Source: Serpula lacrymans var. lacrymans S7.9
Taxonomy: Eukaryota; Basidiomycota; Agaricomycetes; Boletales; Serpulaceae
Reading direction: 5' to 3'
Length of the DNA: 64,000 nt
NCBI RefSeq assembly: GCF_000218685.1
Contig: NW_006763291.1
Location: 2,450,308 to 2,514,307, forward strand
Shown: piece after piece, positions 37,803 to 50,315 of the stretch
How positions within the stretch are numbered: the stretch's first letter is position 1
Layout: each line of letters opens with the position of its first letter
Translations under genes and position numbers: made by a program
The notes under the pieces: generated by a model
The model's input: the letters and a program-made list of their open reading frames with translations, nothing else
The model's database searches: none
Told to the model about the DNA's origin: nothing

Positions 37803-40548
37803 TAAAAATCACTGATGAGCAATCCTTGGTGTTTGGTTAGAAGATCGGTAACTGGGGCTATAAGGTTTGTGAGAAAAGGCGTTGGGTGTGATATTCCCAG
37901 CCCGATCGGATTATGGCGGGAACCCAGTTCTAGCCTCCCACCATGATCACGATCGCCAGTTTCTGTACTCAAGTATTATTTGGTTTTCCATTCGTCACCA
38001 ATTGCAATTGCGCCAGCGCATCTGCATTTCACATCAATGGGACGGGCGACCTGAATTCACTAGACTCAACAAAGAGTTGGGAGAGTTTTAAGAATGACTT
38101 TTTATTATGGAGGCATAATTATTTTCCCTGCAGTGATCACGAGTGAAGTGGGGTCTGGTTCTTTCAAGTAAGTGCTTATATGTTTTTCCAGCTGTTCTAC
38201 CTGCACCAAGGATTCTTACCACATATTTATCGATATACTGTAAGAGTTATCCATTTGTCGACATGTAATGTGCGCGGTATCACCGCTCACTGCTCAGAGT
38301 CCAGTTCCTGCAAGTTTGCAAATAAGTAATCAAGGCACAATCCAGATTTTCACCTTATTGGAAATTCGCCACCAAGGAGATTGGTATCGAACCGTTGCGA
38401 CGTGGACACCCCGCATCTGTCACTACTGCACCACTGCAGATATTCTTCTAGACACCATAAACATTTTGCTAGTGAAAAGCCTCATACTAGTATGCACGAT
38501 GCTTCGTGTCAGGAGATCGCGGTCCATTCTGCTTGGAGCTCACATCACGGCCATATTGCATTTCAACTCTTCTCCACTTAACTTCGTACGTGGACGCCGG
38601 AGGAAGCTAGCTGCTCTCAAAGGACACACCGTCCACCTCTCTTAGCATGTTCCACGTCTTTTCCGACAGTAATGGCTTGACATTTGACCCCCATTTCATT
38701 ATGAACGAGACCAGTTCTTCATAAGTGCATATATGGACGTCCCCTTCACATTACATCGGTAGCAGCCTAAAACCCGCGGCGCTCGTTATAGCGCCATGAT
38801 CCCTTTGTTACAGAAAAGTCCACTGGCAAGAGATTGCGCTCCGAAAAGTTACGACACTGTTCGATTGAGCGCTGTATCATGCATATTTCCTGGATTCATG
38901 TGGTCAGATGGTATGTTCTTTCGTAAACAACTAGTCCGCTCGCTGTTCTCATGAATTATAAAAATAAGGTTTCTGTAGGAGGCGTCTTACTCGCAGGCGC
39001 CTTACTGCCTGCTCGACTTCATTCATTACACTCTCATAACGCCTGCTTTGATCCCAGGAGTCGAGTTCTGAGCATTTATTGAAGGCGTCCTTTTGAGTTC
39101 TTGAGGTACGGTTGCTTTAGGATAAGGCTGCTCAGGGTTGAACTTGTGAACAACGGCCTAAGATAACAACGATAGGTGGACTACAGCACCCAACGACTAG
39201 CTCGAATGATTAACTGGGACTTCACAGTGTGAACTTCTCCCCATTGAACGGCTGGTAAGACAATATTATTATCTCTCACTTATCCCTCGAGTGGTTATAC
39301 TAATTTGGTCAGTTAGGTCGAAATAGTCATGTCAAGAATATAACATTTATTTTGAATAGATGCTAGTATGACCCTGGCAACTCTTCCTTTCCCTCCAAAT
39401 TGCCGCGGTATGAGCAAGAATGTACCTGACCCAGTGGCATCCTCGCGACCCTTTCAATCGCCCATAGATCTGTAATAAGTCGCCGCGCCACGGCACCGAA
39501 CCAAGTAATATTCAGTTGTCGGTTGGAGGGAGTCTCCCTCTCTATACGTACGGTAGCCAGTTTGCTGTACAGGAATTGAGGAGGCACTAGTCAATCTCCA
39601 ACGGATCGGTACCAATAATTACTAGGGATGGACGTGAGCGCACTCTATGGTGCGAAGAACGCTCATTTAGCTATGCTTCTTGACTTCGTTCGTGTCTCGC
39701 TGTAGGAGTTGGGAATACCACTGGAATACTTACCCCCCGGAATTCTCCTGGTTCTGCCATCAATTTATTTTCGCTTTCTGTCAATCTTTTGGTCGTGGTT
39801 GGCTAGAGGAGCGCATCTCTGCGCATCTCCTCACGGGCCCGCTTGACACTTGCTCTCGAACGCCGAAATATGATAAGCGACATCTACCCACGAGTTTATA
39901 TTCCAGATATTCGCGATTCCCTATCTACGTCCCCGTTGCTAAGCCTTACGACAGTATAGGGACTTCAATAGCCAAAGGCACCGTATCGCTATAGTATCCA
40001 ATGAGACCCAAGGTACCAGAGACGCAATATGCAAGAAGACGACAACAGTCGTTGTGCTGGGATGAAAGCGCACTGATAGTGCATATGTCGCATGTGAATA
40101 ACATATAGGAATAGGCTTCAGAAAAAGTGGATATGTTTCTGATATCATCAGAAACAAGATGAAGGAGATCAGCTTCGAATGATCACGGATATGCGGCAAG
40201 GTGGACGGAAAGCTTACGGAGTGTGGCAGCCACGCATCACACGGTCCAGTCGCACTCACATGGTTCATCCGGAAGCCTAATATCGCACTCCGCGAAATTC
40301 CCAATGGGACCGCAATGCACCACCGCAAAGAATACCGTAATCATTGGCTGCGTTTCCTATCACAGGCTCCCAAGGCCGTCACTTCTATGCCAATTAGGAA
40401 AAAGATGAGTCCTCCAATCGTCTTATATACTTCTCCCTTTTCCCGTCTACTCCCCTTTTGGCTGGACTTTTCTTTTCTTTCCACTCCTTCGTTCTCCCGC
40501 ACACCTTGAAGCTGGTCCGGCAAACGTGCACTGCAAGCTGTATGCAAC
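37803..40548. other. 2.7-kb gene-poor stretch
   Basis: No gene I can support. A frame at 37943-38146 begins MITIASFCTQVLFGFPFV, which could be a signal peptide, and is followed by possible splice sites near 38133 and 38166, but no family emerges. Frames at 38268-38645 and 39363-39587 are unsupported. The stretch may hold decayed genes or mobile-element remnants, since it is the longest non-coding run in the window. Confidence 0.35.
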
Positions 40549-42273
40549 ATGGCTAGGATGCACGCAAAGCCTCGTCTTCATCTCGATCCAATCGCAGCAG
40601 GCAGTCTGCCTCCCTCTAGCTATACCCTAGCAGTAGAGCATTATCCACATGTCTCTTCGTTTCGGTCGGTATCGCTTGCTCGTTTTTCTGACACGAATTG
40701 ATGTCAGATAAATATATAGGTCTCTGCAGATGGAAATGCAACTATACAGCCCATCTGTAAAGACAGCCCGACAGGAGGGCAGCGATAAAGTCAAAACTAG
40801 ACCTGTCTTTGGAGACCTCGATCGGGTGGAGGGGAAGGTGATTCTGGACTCTAGTTGTTCTCAATCCGGTCGTCTGTCAATATCTGTTCGTGTTCATGGC
40901 TTCTGTTCACAACTGCCTTCCTCTTATCGTGCGTTTGGTTAGATTGAAGGCGTCTTTGAGTACACTTCCGCCCAGACGGAAGTCAGCGAGGACTATTACT
41001 ACCAGCAGAAACAAAAAAATGGGAAACATAGACATGTTTTCTTGTCCTCGTTGGCTGTCGTACCTATGTCTCCCCCTCCGGATAACAGTCCTCGCGGCGC
41101 TTTGCGTGAAGCATTCGCTGTTCGAAAGCGCCCAAGTGTGAACAACTTGAACGCTGCAAGTAGATCTTGTGAATTCAGTTTTGAAATTCCTCGTGGCTCC
41201 AGACCCGGGGAAGATATGCCTCCTACGTTCTCCGCATCCACTCTCGTGGAGCATGTTCAACGCAAAAGAGCTTTTGTTGAGAAAGCTGAGGTATCATATC
41301 GCGTTACCGCGGTATGGGAAGCCACTGATGGTTCCGAAAATCGCACATTGTGAGTTTTTGTAGGAGGCAGCTTGTTGCTCCTAGCTTATTTCATCATTAG
41401 CTTGGAAGCCCCGATATTATTCCAACCCGACACTGATTTTCAGTCGCTGGACGGCTTGTCGATGGATCCAGAATGCTGGCTAGAAATGCCCTTGAAAGCC
41501 GACCGTCCCATTCCTTTCCAATGTGCAGTCAGTATAGTTAACTTCTGGCCTTTTATATTAATGCTGACTCTACAAAATTATAGCTAACACTACCTAGTCC
41601 TAATTCCTTCCCGCGAGCTTCATCTATTCCCTATTTCGTCGTTTTCACCACAACACCCCGATCACCTTCACTCGCTCGCGAAATTGCCGCGGATGCCACT
41701 ATCGTAGTCTCCCTGATTCGCCAAGTGACTATTACCCACCAATCACCATCTATGCCACCGACACCTCCCGACACCCCTCCTCTCAGCGATGACTCAGACA
41801 ACCAATCCCCTGGATCACGGACTGGCAACAGACTTCTCAGACGAGTCGCCAGATTGGACCAGCCAGTCACCGTGCGTATGCCTCGCACTCCGGAAGAACC
41901 TTTCGCCGCAGCAATCAGGTACAAACCTCTACCCAACATTCCAAAAGAATCCTTCTCTGAGTCTCGGACTATTCACACTGAAGTTTTCATCGGTTTCCCC
42001 AAACGACCCCGAAATCGCCAGGATCCTCGGAGTCAGCCGTCACAGGAGTCGCATGCTGCCCTCCCGGATGGCCTTTTCAAGGGAAAAATCCAATTATGCA
42101 AGGACATGCTGCCTGGCGTTGATTGGCCTGGCCTTAGTGTGAAGGTCAGTTTATCAAAGCGCCGTTTCTTCCAGACCTCTTAACCTGATAAACAATTGCA
42201 GTATTACTTGGATGTTTCCGTACTATTTGGACAAGATGATCTCAGGGCCCGTTTCCCCATTCGAGTATATTAA
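40549..42273 (+). CDS. arrestin-like protein
   Basis: The first exon starts at ATG 40549 (or 40558) and ends at TCG before an intron starting GTATCG; the second begins at 40730 in phase. The N-terminal arrestin-type half contains FGDLDRVEGKVILDSSCSQS, SGRLSISIEGVFEYTSAQTE and FSFEIPRGSRPGEDMPPTFS, a typical beta-sandwich pattern for arrestin_N. The second half has AEVSYRVTAVWEATDG, a Pro-rich region (PPTPPDTPPLSDDSD) and the final YYLDVSVLFGQDDLRARFPI to TAA 42271-42273. Fungal alpha-arrestins recruit Rsp5-type ubiquitin ligases to permeases, usually by PPxY motifs. I see no PPxY here, so that role is uncertain. Confidence 0.7.
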
Positions 42274-42617
42274 AAAGACTTGCGCTCCTCTATTTACTGC
42301 TCATTTGTATATGTCGTCTCTCACCTTCTCGTGGATTCTTGCTATCGATTCGCACTGTTCATAATCACCATCACACAAACGCACACTCTTTATGGTTCAC
42401 TTATTACAATACTATCCTTCAACTTGTATTTACGTGTATATCATCTGAATATTCAATTGCTATTATTCCGTTGACACACTACATCTATGCACTGTACTGA
42501 GTGAATTTAAGCATTGGTTCAGAAGGCGCGTCACAGCCTTACGCGGCTACATCGACGCAACCACCACACCAGTCGCCAAAGTAATCCTGATAACATTCTA
42601 CGAGGCTTCTACTCAGG
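42274..42617. other. intergenic: arrestin-like 3' flank and VPS16 promoter
   Basis: 344 bases. AT-rich tract around 42400-42480. No coding signal beyond a possible upstream VPS16 5' exon that I cannot fix. Confidence 0.4.
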
Positions 42618-45600
42618 ATGGAAACGATGAAAGAACACCCGACTGCGTTATGGGATGCCATGCAAGATGGGAACGTGTTCTACCGCCGTCAGCAGTTATA
42701 CTCGACAACAGGCAAGTTGCCTGACTTACGTGACTTCATCATCGCTGGCTGTCGCAATGGTGGTCCAATAGGTACTACATTCTGCTATCCAGTGTATATG
42801 CCACTCATCATGTCTCCCAGCTCTCATGCGGAACACTGCAAGGATTGTTGCTGTCACCCGCGCAACTCCAGGGTTTGCCAAGGCTCAAATCCAAGTTTAC
42901 TCGCCTGCAGGAGAGAGTTTGATGACCTTCAGTGTGGATATTTATCTCATGTCTCTTGCGTGCGTCCTCTTAACTAACATGTATCTTCTGGGAAGTGGGA
43001 TCAAAGCAAAATCATACGTTTTGGATGGACGTCTGACGAGAGATTGGCGGTTTTGAACGAAGAAGGCACATATCGCCTTTACGACCTTCAGGGAGATTAT
43101 AACCAGTTTTCGTTGGGAAGCGAGGCCTCTGAAATGGGGATCATAGACGCGCGTATACATGAGGATGGATTGGTAGCCATGTCGGGCTCTTTGACGTTGT
43201 TGGAAGTGAAGGGCTGGCAAGGCCAAAGACCACTAACGCTAGCAAACCCTGGTGCGTTATCATCTTCCCTCCATATATTCTATCTTGACAGACAAAATAG
43301 GACTATCTGAACCACCAAACTCATGGGCCGTCATTCCACCTGACCAGACCATATCAAGGCACGTGGAAGTGCTGCTGTCCGTGAATGCTACCATATTTGC
43401 AGTCGACAATCTCGAGAGCGTAGATCAACGGTTGTCTCGCGGCCCATTCACTCACGTTTCACCTTCGCCGAATGGTAAACTGCTGGCTCTCCTGACGTTT
43501 TCAGGTCTTCTGTGGGTGGTATCGACAGACTTCCAACGTAGCTTGGCCGAATTTGAGACGTCAAGTATTGGAGCTCAGGGCCAGGTCAACCAAGTCGAGT
43601 GGTGTGGAAATGATGCTATCCTCGTGACGTGGGAGGGCCTCGCTCTTCTTGTCGGACCTTCTGGGGATACTCTTCAGTGAATACCCATTTCGTTCTGTGT
43701 AGTTCGACCGTCTGATCGTTGATTCAGATATTTCTACTCCGGCCCTACATTTACTGTTACAGAAGTTGACGGTGTAAGAATAGTTGGTACTGACGTCTGC
43801 GACCTGCTGCAAAAAGTACCGGGTGAGTCGCTAAACTTCTTTGTGGTATGCAATTCATATACTTATAGGGTTTTATAGCCTCATGTGTCTCTATATTCCG
43901 TCCTGCCTCGACTTCGCCATCAGCCATATTATTCGATGCTTGGGATAGCTTTTCTCGTCGTTCACCAAAAGCTGACGAGAGCATACGAAATATCCGGCCA
44001 GAGCTCGCATCTGCTGTTAACGAGTGCATTGATGCAGCAGGGCGAGAATGGGAGCCTTATTGGCAACGACAGCTGCTTAGTGTATGTTTAGACTCTCATC
44101 GAAGTCCTGTTAGTTGATCACGTCTTGCTCTTAGGCAGCAAAGTTTGGGTGGGGATTCTTGGATTTGTATGATCCAACTGACTTTGTGAACATGGGTCAA
44201 ACACTTAAAGTCCTCAACGCAGTCCGCTACTACGAAATCGGAATTCCTCTCACTTACTCCCAGTAAGCTTACCTAGATCTTCGTACTTGTATGTGTATAA
44301 CCTATGTGCACTGCAGGTATCAATATGCCTCTCCTTCCCACCTCATAACTCGCCTCACCTCCCGAAATCTGCACCTGCTCGCGCTTCGCATTTCATCCTT
44401 CCTGTCTCTAAAACCAGACGTCGTTCTGAAACACTGGGCAAGTGTCAAGATCGCGCGGTCCAAACCAACCACGACGGGGACTGGCAAGGATGCTGAACTC
44501 GGTGCTGACGACGAAGTTTGTAGGTTGATCGTGGACAAATTTGAGAAACTGGGGGGTGGGGATGTCAGCTATTCCGATATTGCTAAGCGGGCTTGGGAGG
44601 TGGGCAGGGCAGGGCTTGCAACGAAGGTCAGGCTCTCTTGCTTTCTTTTTTGACCCCCACCCTGACCCATCGCCAGCTTCTTGACCACGAAACGAAAGCA
44701 TCGGACCAGGTCCCATTATTACTAACCATGAAGGAAGACAAGCTAGCTCTTGCAAAGGCTGTCGACAGTGGAGATACCGATCTAGGTATGGCTTTTACGT
44801 TTCATCTTCCGTCCACTGTGCTCATCTGCATTGGTCCAGTCTATCATGTCTTGCTTCACCTGCACAAACGGCTACCACTGGGCTCTTTCTTCCGCCTCAT
44901 TGAAGACGGCGGCTCACGACTCGCCCCTGCCAGTAAGCTGCTGCAAGTCTACGCACGTGAGCAGAACCGAGACATGCTTCGCGATTTCTATTACTCGGAT
45001 GATCGTCGCGTGGAGAGTGCGACACTCTGCTTGGATGAAGCATCACGCATGATAGTAAGCGTGAATTTGGTTCACCGTATATTACTTCCCTATCTGATTG
45101 ATGCCTCACAGGACCCAAACGCAAAGATTACCTCAGTCAAAGCAGCCCAGAAATTCTTTTCCGAGGACAAGGATAGAAGTTTCGAAGCCAAGGTGATTTT
45201 CTCTTTCATTTCAATTTTCCCAGCCAAATTTTTCCAAAGAATCAAAAAGAATTAAAAAAAAAAAAACATTATAAAAAGAAAAACTCTGACGTTGCCTTGG
45301 ATCGCAGATGATGGACGAAAGCGTCCGCCTCCTGACCTATCAGCAACAGCTGGAAAAAGAAGCCGATGGGAAGGTCGCCTTCTTTGGGCAGAGCATCAAC
45401 GAGACCCTCCGGACGTGCCTCATCAACGGCATGTCAAAGCGAGCGGACAAGATCAGAGCAGATTTCAAAGTGCCAGATAAACGGTAAACATCATTTTCTC
45501 TCACCCACTTTGTCAAACGTCTCCCTGCCAACCAACACGGAACGGCTGGACGAGTCTATTCTCTCCCTCTCGGGGCCGCATTCTCATCCCTCATCCCTCA

Positions 45601-46039
45601 TCCCTCATTCTCATCCCTCTCTCTTGACAGCTTCTGGCACCTCAAGCTCCACGCCCTCACCCACATCCGCGACTTTGACGCCCTCGACGCCCTCGCGCGC
45701 TCCAAGCGCAGTCCGATCGGCTACGACGCCTTCGTGCACCACCTCGCGGACAGGGGCCACCTCAAGGAGGCCGCCGCCTACGTCGTCCGCTGCGACCTCC
45801 CCAAGCGCGTCGATCTCTACGTCGAGTGCGGCGAGTGGCGGATGGCGGGGAGGGAGTGTAGGGAGAGGGGGGATAGGGCGAAGATGGAGTGAGTCACTGG
45901 CCCGGGATGGCGGTTTTGTGTGCTTGCTTCTGCTGAACTGACGGATGACGCTTTTGATGTTAACAGACAGTTACGGAAGAAGTGCCCAAACTCGTTGATT
46001 GCGCGCGAGCTGGACCAGTTGGCGTCTTCGATGAAGTAA
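42618..46039 (+). CDS. VPS16: vacuolar sorting protein VPS16 (HOPS/CORVET core)
   Basis: A core subunit of the HOPS and CORVET tethering complexes at endosomes and vacuole, where it binds VPS33. The N-terminal beta-propeller includes [59 protein letters not shown] and [19 protein letters not shown]. The alpha-solenoid includes [77 protein letters not shown] and [20 protein letters not shown]. It ends [15 protein letters not shown] at TAA 46037-46039. About ten introns. One intron contains a (TCATCCC)n tract, and another has a 14-base A run. Confidence 0.92.
45583..45618. repeat. (TCATCCC)n short tandem repeat in a VPS16 intron
   Basis: Four to five copies of a 7-base unit, TCATCCC with slight variation, within the intron just before the [15 protein letters not shown] exon. 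Confidence 0.75.
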
Positions 46040-46460
46040 GGGGAGGCTGGTGTACGTTTGCGTGTATAATCGGAAGAGAACCGGTACCGGTACCCACATC
46101 CATCTCCTGATGCAGCTGACTCAACTCACTACAAGCATGCCCTTTCTGTTGATACCTTATCCACACACTGTACACATCCGAGGAAAATCATTCATATCTC
46201 CATCTAGCCCGTTGATCATAATCATAAGCGTCATGACGGTGAACTGCAGGTGGGTATAAAACATCGCAATAAACATCTACCATAAATTCCCAAAAATAAA
46301 ACCCAAAAACCCAAAATCTACGGCAACCCACGGCCAAGAAAAACTAGGCAAGGTCTACCAGAGACCGACCTCTGCGAGGTATCATTTGATACCCTCAGAC
46401 ATACCACCCAATTCGTCACTCTGTACCACTCTTTCTATTTCGTCCAGCATCGCCATCGCT
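46040..46460. other. intergenic between convergent VPS16 and SYG1-like gene
   Basis: The 3' flanks of two convergent genes. No coding signal seen. Confidence 0.4.
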
Positions 46461-49400
46461 CTACGTCGTCTGCGCCACCTGCGTCGGAGCAGAATCAGAC
46501 ACGTCACTCGAATTCCTAGTGAACCGCCGCCGGAGCCACGACGAGCCACGACGCTCAGGCTTGCCGTCCTCATCACCGTCCCCATCACCATCACCGTCAT
46601 CCTCGTCCTCATCATCATTCGTCTGCCCACTCCCGTCAAAGGTATACGGCAACGGCACCTCGCGCGTGACGCGGTATTGATCCATGTTACCCAGATGCTC
46701 GTTTTCGAGACGGACTGCGTCGTGACCGGTTGAGAATGTGAGTGAGACGGTGAGCGTGACATCATCGAAATCGTCGTCAGTATGAAAGTAAGAAAGGAAC
46801 GACATAAGAAAAAAGTGGGGACTGACAAAAATTCCACTGCCACCTCCTCAGCATCTCCAACATCGCCGCAATGAACGTCCGCGCCGTGAGATTGATCCCA
46901 CCCGAGGGTATGTAGATCACCCAGATGAACCGGATGACGACGTTCGTGAGCTGTGAAGAACGATATCAGTCAGTTTTAGTTAGAGATTTCTTTTGGAGGT
47001 GTTGGATAAATACAGACTCACCAGAGCAACGTAGTACAACTACAGTCCACGACGACGAGAAACGCAGTCAGCCCAGCACCCAACAAACAAAACCAAAACA
47101 CTCACAGGCAGCTCATTAGTATATATCAACTCGTTCCTCAGCAGAGGGTATCGCGCGTGAGGTTTCAGAAACGACCAGTCCATCAGAAAGTCCTGTTATC
47201 GTCGTCAGATGAAGATCGCCTCATACTCATAGAACACACCCACCCAAGTACACGCATAGATAGAGTATATCGTCCCCGACAAACACCACAGCACAAAACT
47301 AACTCCACCATCCTTGTTCCCTATTTCCATAACCCAAAAACGCATCCGACGGAAAAAGTCACGGTTCAGAGGACGAAGAAAAGGCGAAACGATCAGAAAA
47401 TAGAGGCGCACCGTTATGTCTCCAATAATAGTAGAAAAAATAGTACACCAACCCCATCCCGTACTTCCCCGCCTACACGGTCACCAGCGACAATCAGCAA
47501 CCCCACCCACCCAAAAAGCGCCACTCACATTAATCAAATGCGTCCCCAACCTCGAATCCCCATACCGCCTCAAACTCTGCACAAACCGCCACAAGAACGG
47601 CAGGGACCCGAGGAGGAGGTTGAACCCCCAGTTTCGGGAGGTGCCGCATGCGTCCCATGCTTCTTCGATTCTTGGGTCGTACGCGGAGGAGAGGAAGGAG
47701 TGGGGGGTGGGGGAGAAGGAGGATGGGAAGGGGGATGAGGAGGGGGATGGTGAGAAGGAGGAGGATGAGGAGGGGGGGAGGGAAAAGAGCGAGGAGGAGG
47801 AGTCTGAAGGAGCAGGCATGCTGGGAAAGTATCGAGCATAAACGCATCCCACAAAATAAAGATCCGCCAACGAATAAACAAGGCTACAAAACTGGTCTCT
47901 GCATGGACGCAGGCGCAAAGAGAAACGCGTCAGCATTCATATAGCAAAGCACACAAATCCAAATGAAGCGCGAGGGCAAGACATAAAACCCAAACAGCAC
48001 TCACCCAAGCCAAAAATCCATAAACTCCACCTTCCAAAACCCACTCGTACCCAACCTCCCGACGCTCTTCAACAACCACCACCTCGTCGAGCCCCAAAAC
48101 AGCCTTCGGATCGGGTTGAGGAGGACGACGACCACGATGAGGAGCCAGACGAGTGGCCAGAGGAGGGGAGGGCCGATTCGGGCGAGAGAGAGGAAGAAGG
48201 CGTAGGAGAGGAGGCAGAGGAGCATTGAGGGGAGCTGGGGGGGAGAGGGGGGTGTAGAATGGCGTCTTTTGGTCAGCATTGAAACTAGAGCGTACAACGC
48301 GACGTACCTCGAAATACTCCCGATGATCAAGACGCGTTCTAGTATCCAATTCTATTCAAAAAATATTAGCAGGTTGATTCCACGTCAAGACGGGGTCATC
48401 GCGTCCTCCCCCAACGATCACCCTAACCAAACCCAGAACCCAAAGCAAAAAACTCACCAAAGATAAAAACATAATTAACCCTCTCCCTCGCCCACACCAA
48501 CACATTCGTACCCACCATCAACGAAAACAAGAGCGGGATCAACAGGATGGAGTAGATGTAGAGAAGGATGCTCCACGCCGGGAGGACAGTCGGGGTGGAT
48601 GGCAGGGCGGCTGAGTGGGCGGTGTGCGTCCGTACGTGTGTCGAGGTAAAAATGAACGTAGAATCAGAGTAAAAATGAACACATGAGCACAAGCACACCA
48701 TCACCACCACTCACCCAGATAAGTCCCAGCCACAAACGGAGGCAACGCCAGGCCTAACCACGCCCCTGAGCGAAACGTGCTAAAGTGGTGCGACTTGTGT
48801 TGGGAGCCGGCGCGCAGGCGGACGAGGGCTTTTTTCTTGTCGCCTCGTTCTGGGCGGTCGTGATAGGGAGGTTGGGAGGGGATGTCATTCGCAGAGGGGG
48901 GGATCGAGTGGGGTAGTCGCCACGTTAGTCAATGGTCGATCGTAGATAGCAGATAACGAATAGCCATGACATCAACACCACCTAAACCACGTCAAAGCAC
49001 AAAGCACAAAGCACTCACCAAACCTCACAGCGAACAACTCTTCCATTTCCTTCAGCAGCCCATTGACCGTGGCGCCCGAGGCAAAGGCGGAGGGTTCGAC
49101 CTGGAGTTGGTTTATCATTATCGTGAACATCATCGTCATGGTGTCATTAGTGTCATTGTTATTATTTTTGTGAGAGGATGCGAGGGTGAGGGGGGTGATG
49201 TCGTTATCGACGACGTGTAGTGCGTTAAAGATGGCGACGGCAACAAATCAAGGGGTCAGTACTCAGTAGTTTGCACCACAAAATCAAAAGCCACTACGGA
49301 GACGGTGAAAATTCACACCATCCGTCCATGCATTAAAAGGAGTAGACAGGGAATGCGAGACGGAAGGAAAAGACAAAGAACGAAGGGGAAAGCGACTCAC

Positions 49401-49498
49401 GCGTTCGTGCATGTACGACTGTGCAGGGACCTATCAAAGAAGGGGCGAGGTTTGTGACAGTGAAAGATAGAGTATGTGGATAGTAACACACCCTGGTC
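46461..49498 (-). CDS. SPX-EXS phosphate transporter (SYG1/XPR1 family), 5' end in assembly gap
   Basis: This family exports inorganic phosphate and senses inositol pyrophosphates through SPX. Visible from the 5' side: the end of SPX (GLLKEMEELFAVRF after an Asn-rich linker), GSQHKSHHFSTFRSGAWLG, transmembrane LALPPFVAGTYLG, LMVGTNVLVWARERVNYVFI, FWKVEFMDFWLGDQFCSLVY, SLADLYFVGCVYARYFPS, a Ser/Pro-rich insert (about 40 residues, positions 47690-47830), PFLWRFVQSLRRYGDSRLG, KYGMGLVYYFFYYYWRHN, DFLMDWSFLKPHARYPLLRN, FIWVIYIPSGGINLTARTF, and MLRRWQWNF with RLENEHLGNMDQYRV. It ends at TAG 46461-46463. The SPX N-terminus is not found on either side of the gap. Confidence 0.87.
47688..47812. repeat. 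purine-rich (GGA)n-like tract within the EXS gene
   Basis: A strongly purine-biased run on the plus strand (GGAGG, GGGGA, GAAGG units). On the coding strand it gives the Ser/Pro-rich insert of the EXS gene. Confidence 0.8.
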
Positions 49499-49598
49499 NN
49501 NNNNNNNNNNNNNNNNNNNNNNNNNNNNNNNNNNNNNNNNNNNNNNNNNNNNNNNNNNNNNNNNNNNNNNNNNNNNNNNNNNNNNNNNNNNNNNNNNN
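49499..49598. other. assembly gap, 100 N
   Basis: Exactly 100 N, a conventional placeholder for a gap of unknown size. It removes the 5' end of the SPX-EXS gene. Confidence 1.
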
Positions 49599-50315
49599 GG
49601 GCACTTCCTCGACGCTCCCACCTTGATATTCCATGATAGCATATACATCATACAACACACAACATCCCATCACTCTCATCGAGTTGGAGATGGCAGCACG
49701 AAGCGTCAGGCCCGAATATGTATCCATACAGAATCTATACAGTAGACAAGAACTCAACGGCCCGTCGACCCCGTCATATTCGGTTCTGAAGTTCAGTCCT
49801 ATTGCTGGGTCATTCCCACTTCCATGTTGGCCCCCTCCTTCCCTCCCGCTGTCAAAACTTACCGTTCCTGTCCAATCCAACATTTGGTAACAGGTCGTGG
49901 TGAAACCGTAGGACGGGTTAACGGTCGATCGAATTGGGCGTCACGGAATTCCAGTTGGAACACGAAGCTTTAAAGCACAAGGGCGTCACTTGAACATGAT
50001 GAATTTGTTGCAGTTTGATCAACAACGGAACAAGACAAACCGGGACAACGCAAATGGTTATTGTGCTTGGCTGTACACGTCTTTCCGTAACACCATGTGT
50101 TGGCTGACCCCACCCAGCTATCTGATACATATAGTACGTCTACTCCAGACTTATCTCTGGGCCATGATAAATTAGGAGTCGGTACTCCAGCGTAATCTGC
50201 ATGGTTTATAGATGGCCCTCGCTAGTAATGGGCTACTGGCACGATAAATTGTCGGTGGGAGTCGGTACTTCAGCGTAATCTGGATGGGTTGATGAAGTTG
50301 CTTCCCGAATAATTT
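49599..50315. other. flank between gap and BTB array, with repeat remnants
   Basis: No gene supported. It holds one copy of the array's 3'-flank motif (from 50117) and two direct repeats of about 30 bases at 50174-50206 and 50254-50289, each containing GTAATCTG next to GAGTCGGTACT. Both resemble the last exon of the BTB genes on the minus strand. Confidence 0.5.
50117..50150. repeat. array 3'-flank repeat, copy A
   Basis: Shares GCTATCTGATACATATAG and following bases with copies at 51468 and 53046. Each lies just 3' of a BTB gene, marking the duplicated unit. Confidence 0.75.

Noticed and set aside
38360..38440. B-box-like GGTTCGATACC on the minus strand, suggesting a tRNA
   Set aside because: The bases flanking the loop do not form a T stem, no A box or acceptor stem fits, and there is no poly-T end.
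47157..47944. Arg- and Gly-rich plus-strand frames around the purine-rich tract
   Set aside because: Antisense of the EXS gene exons; the open frames come from biased composition.
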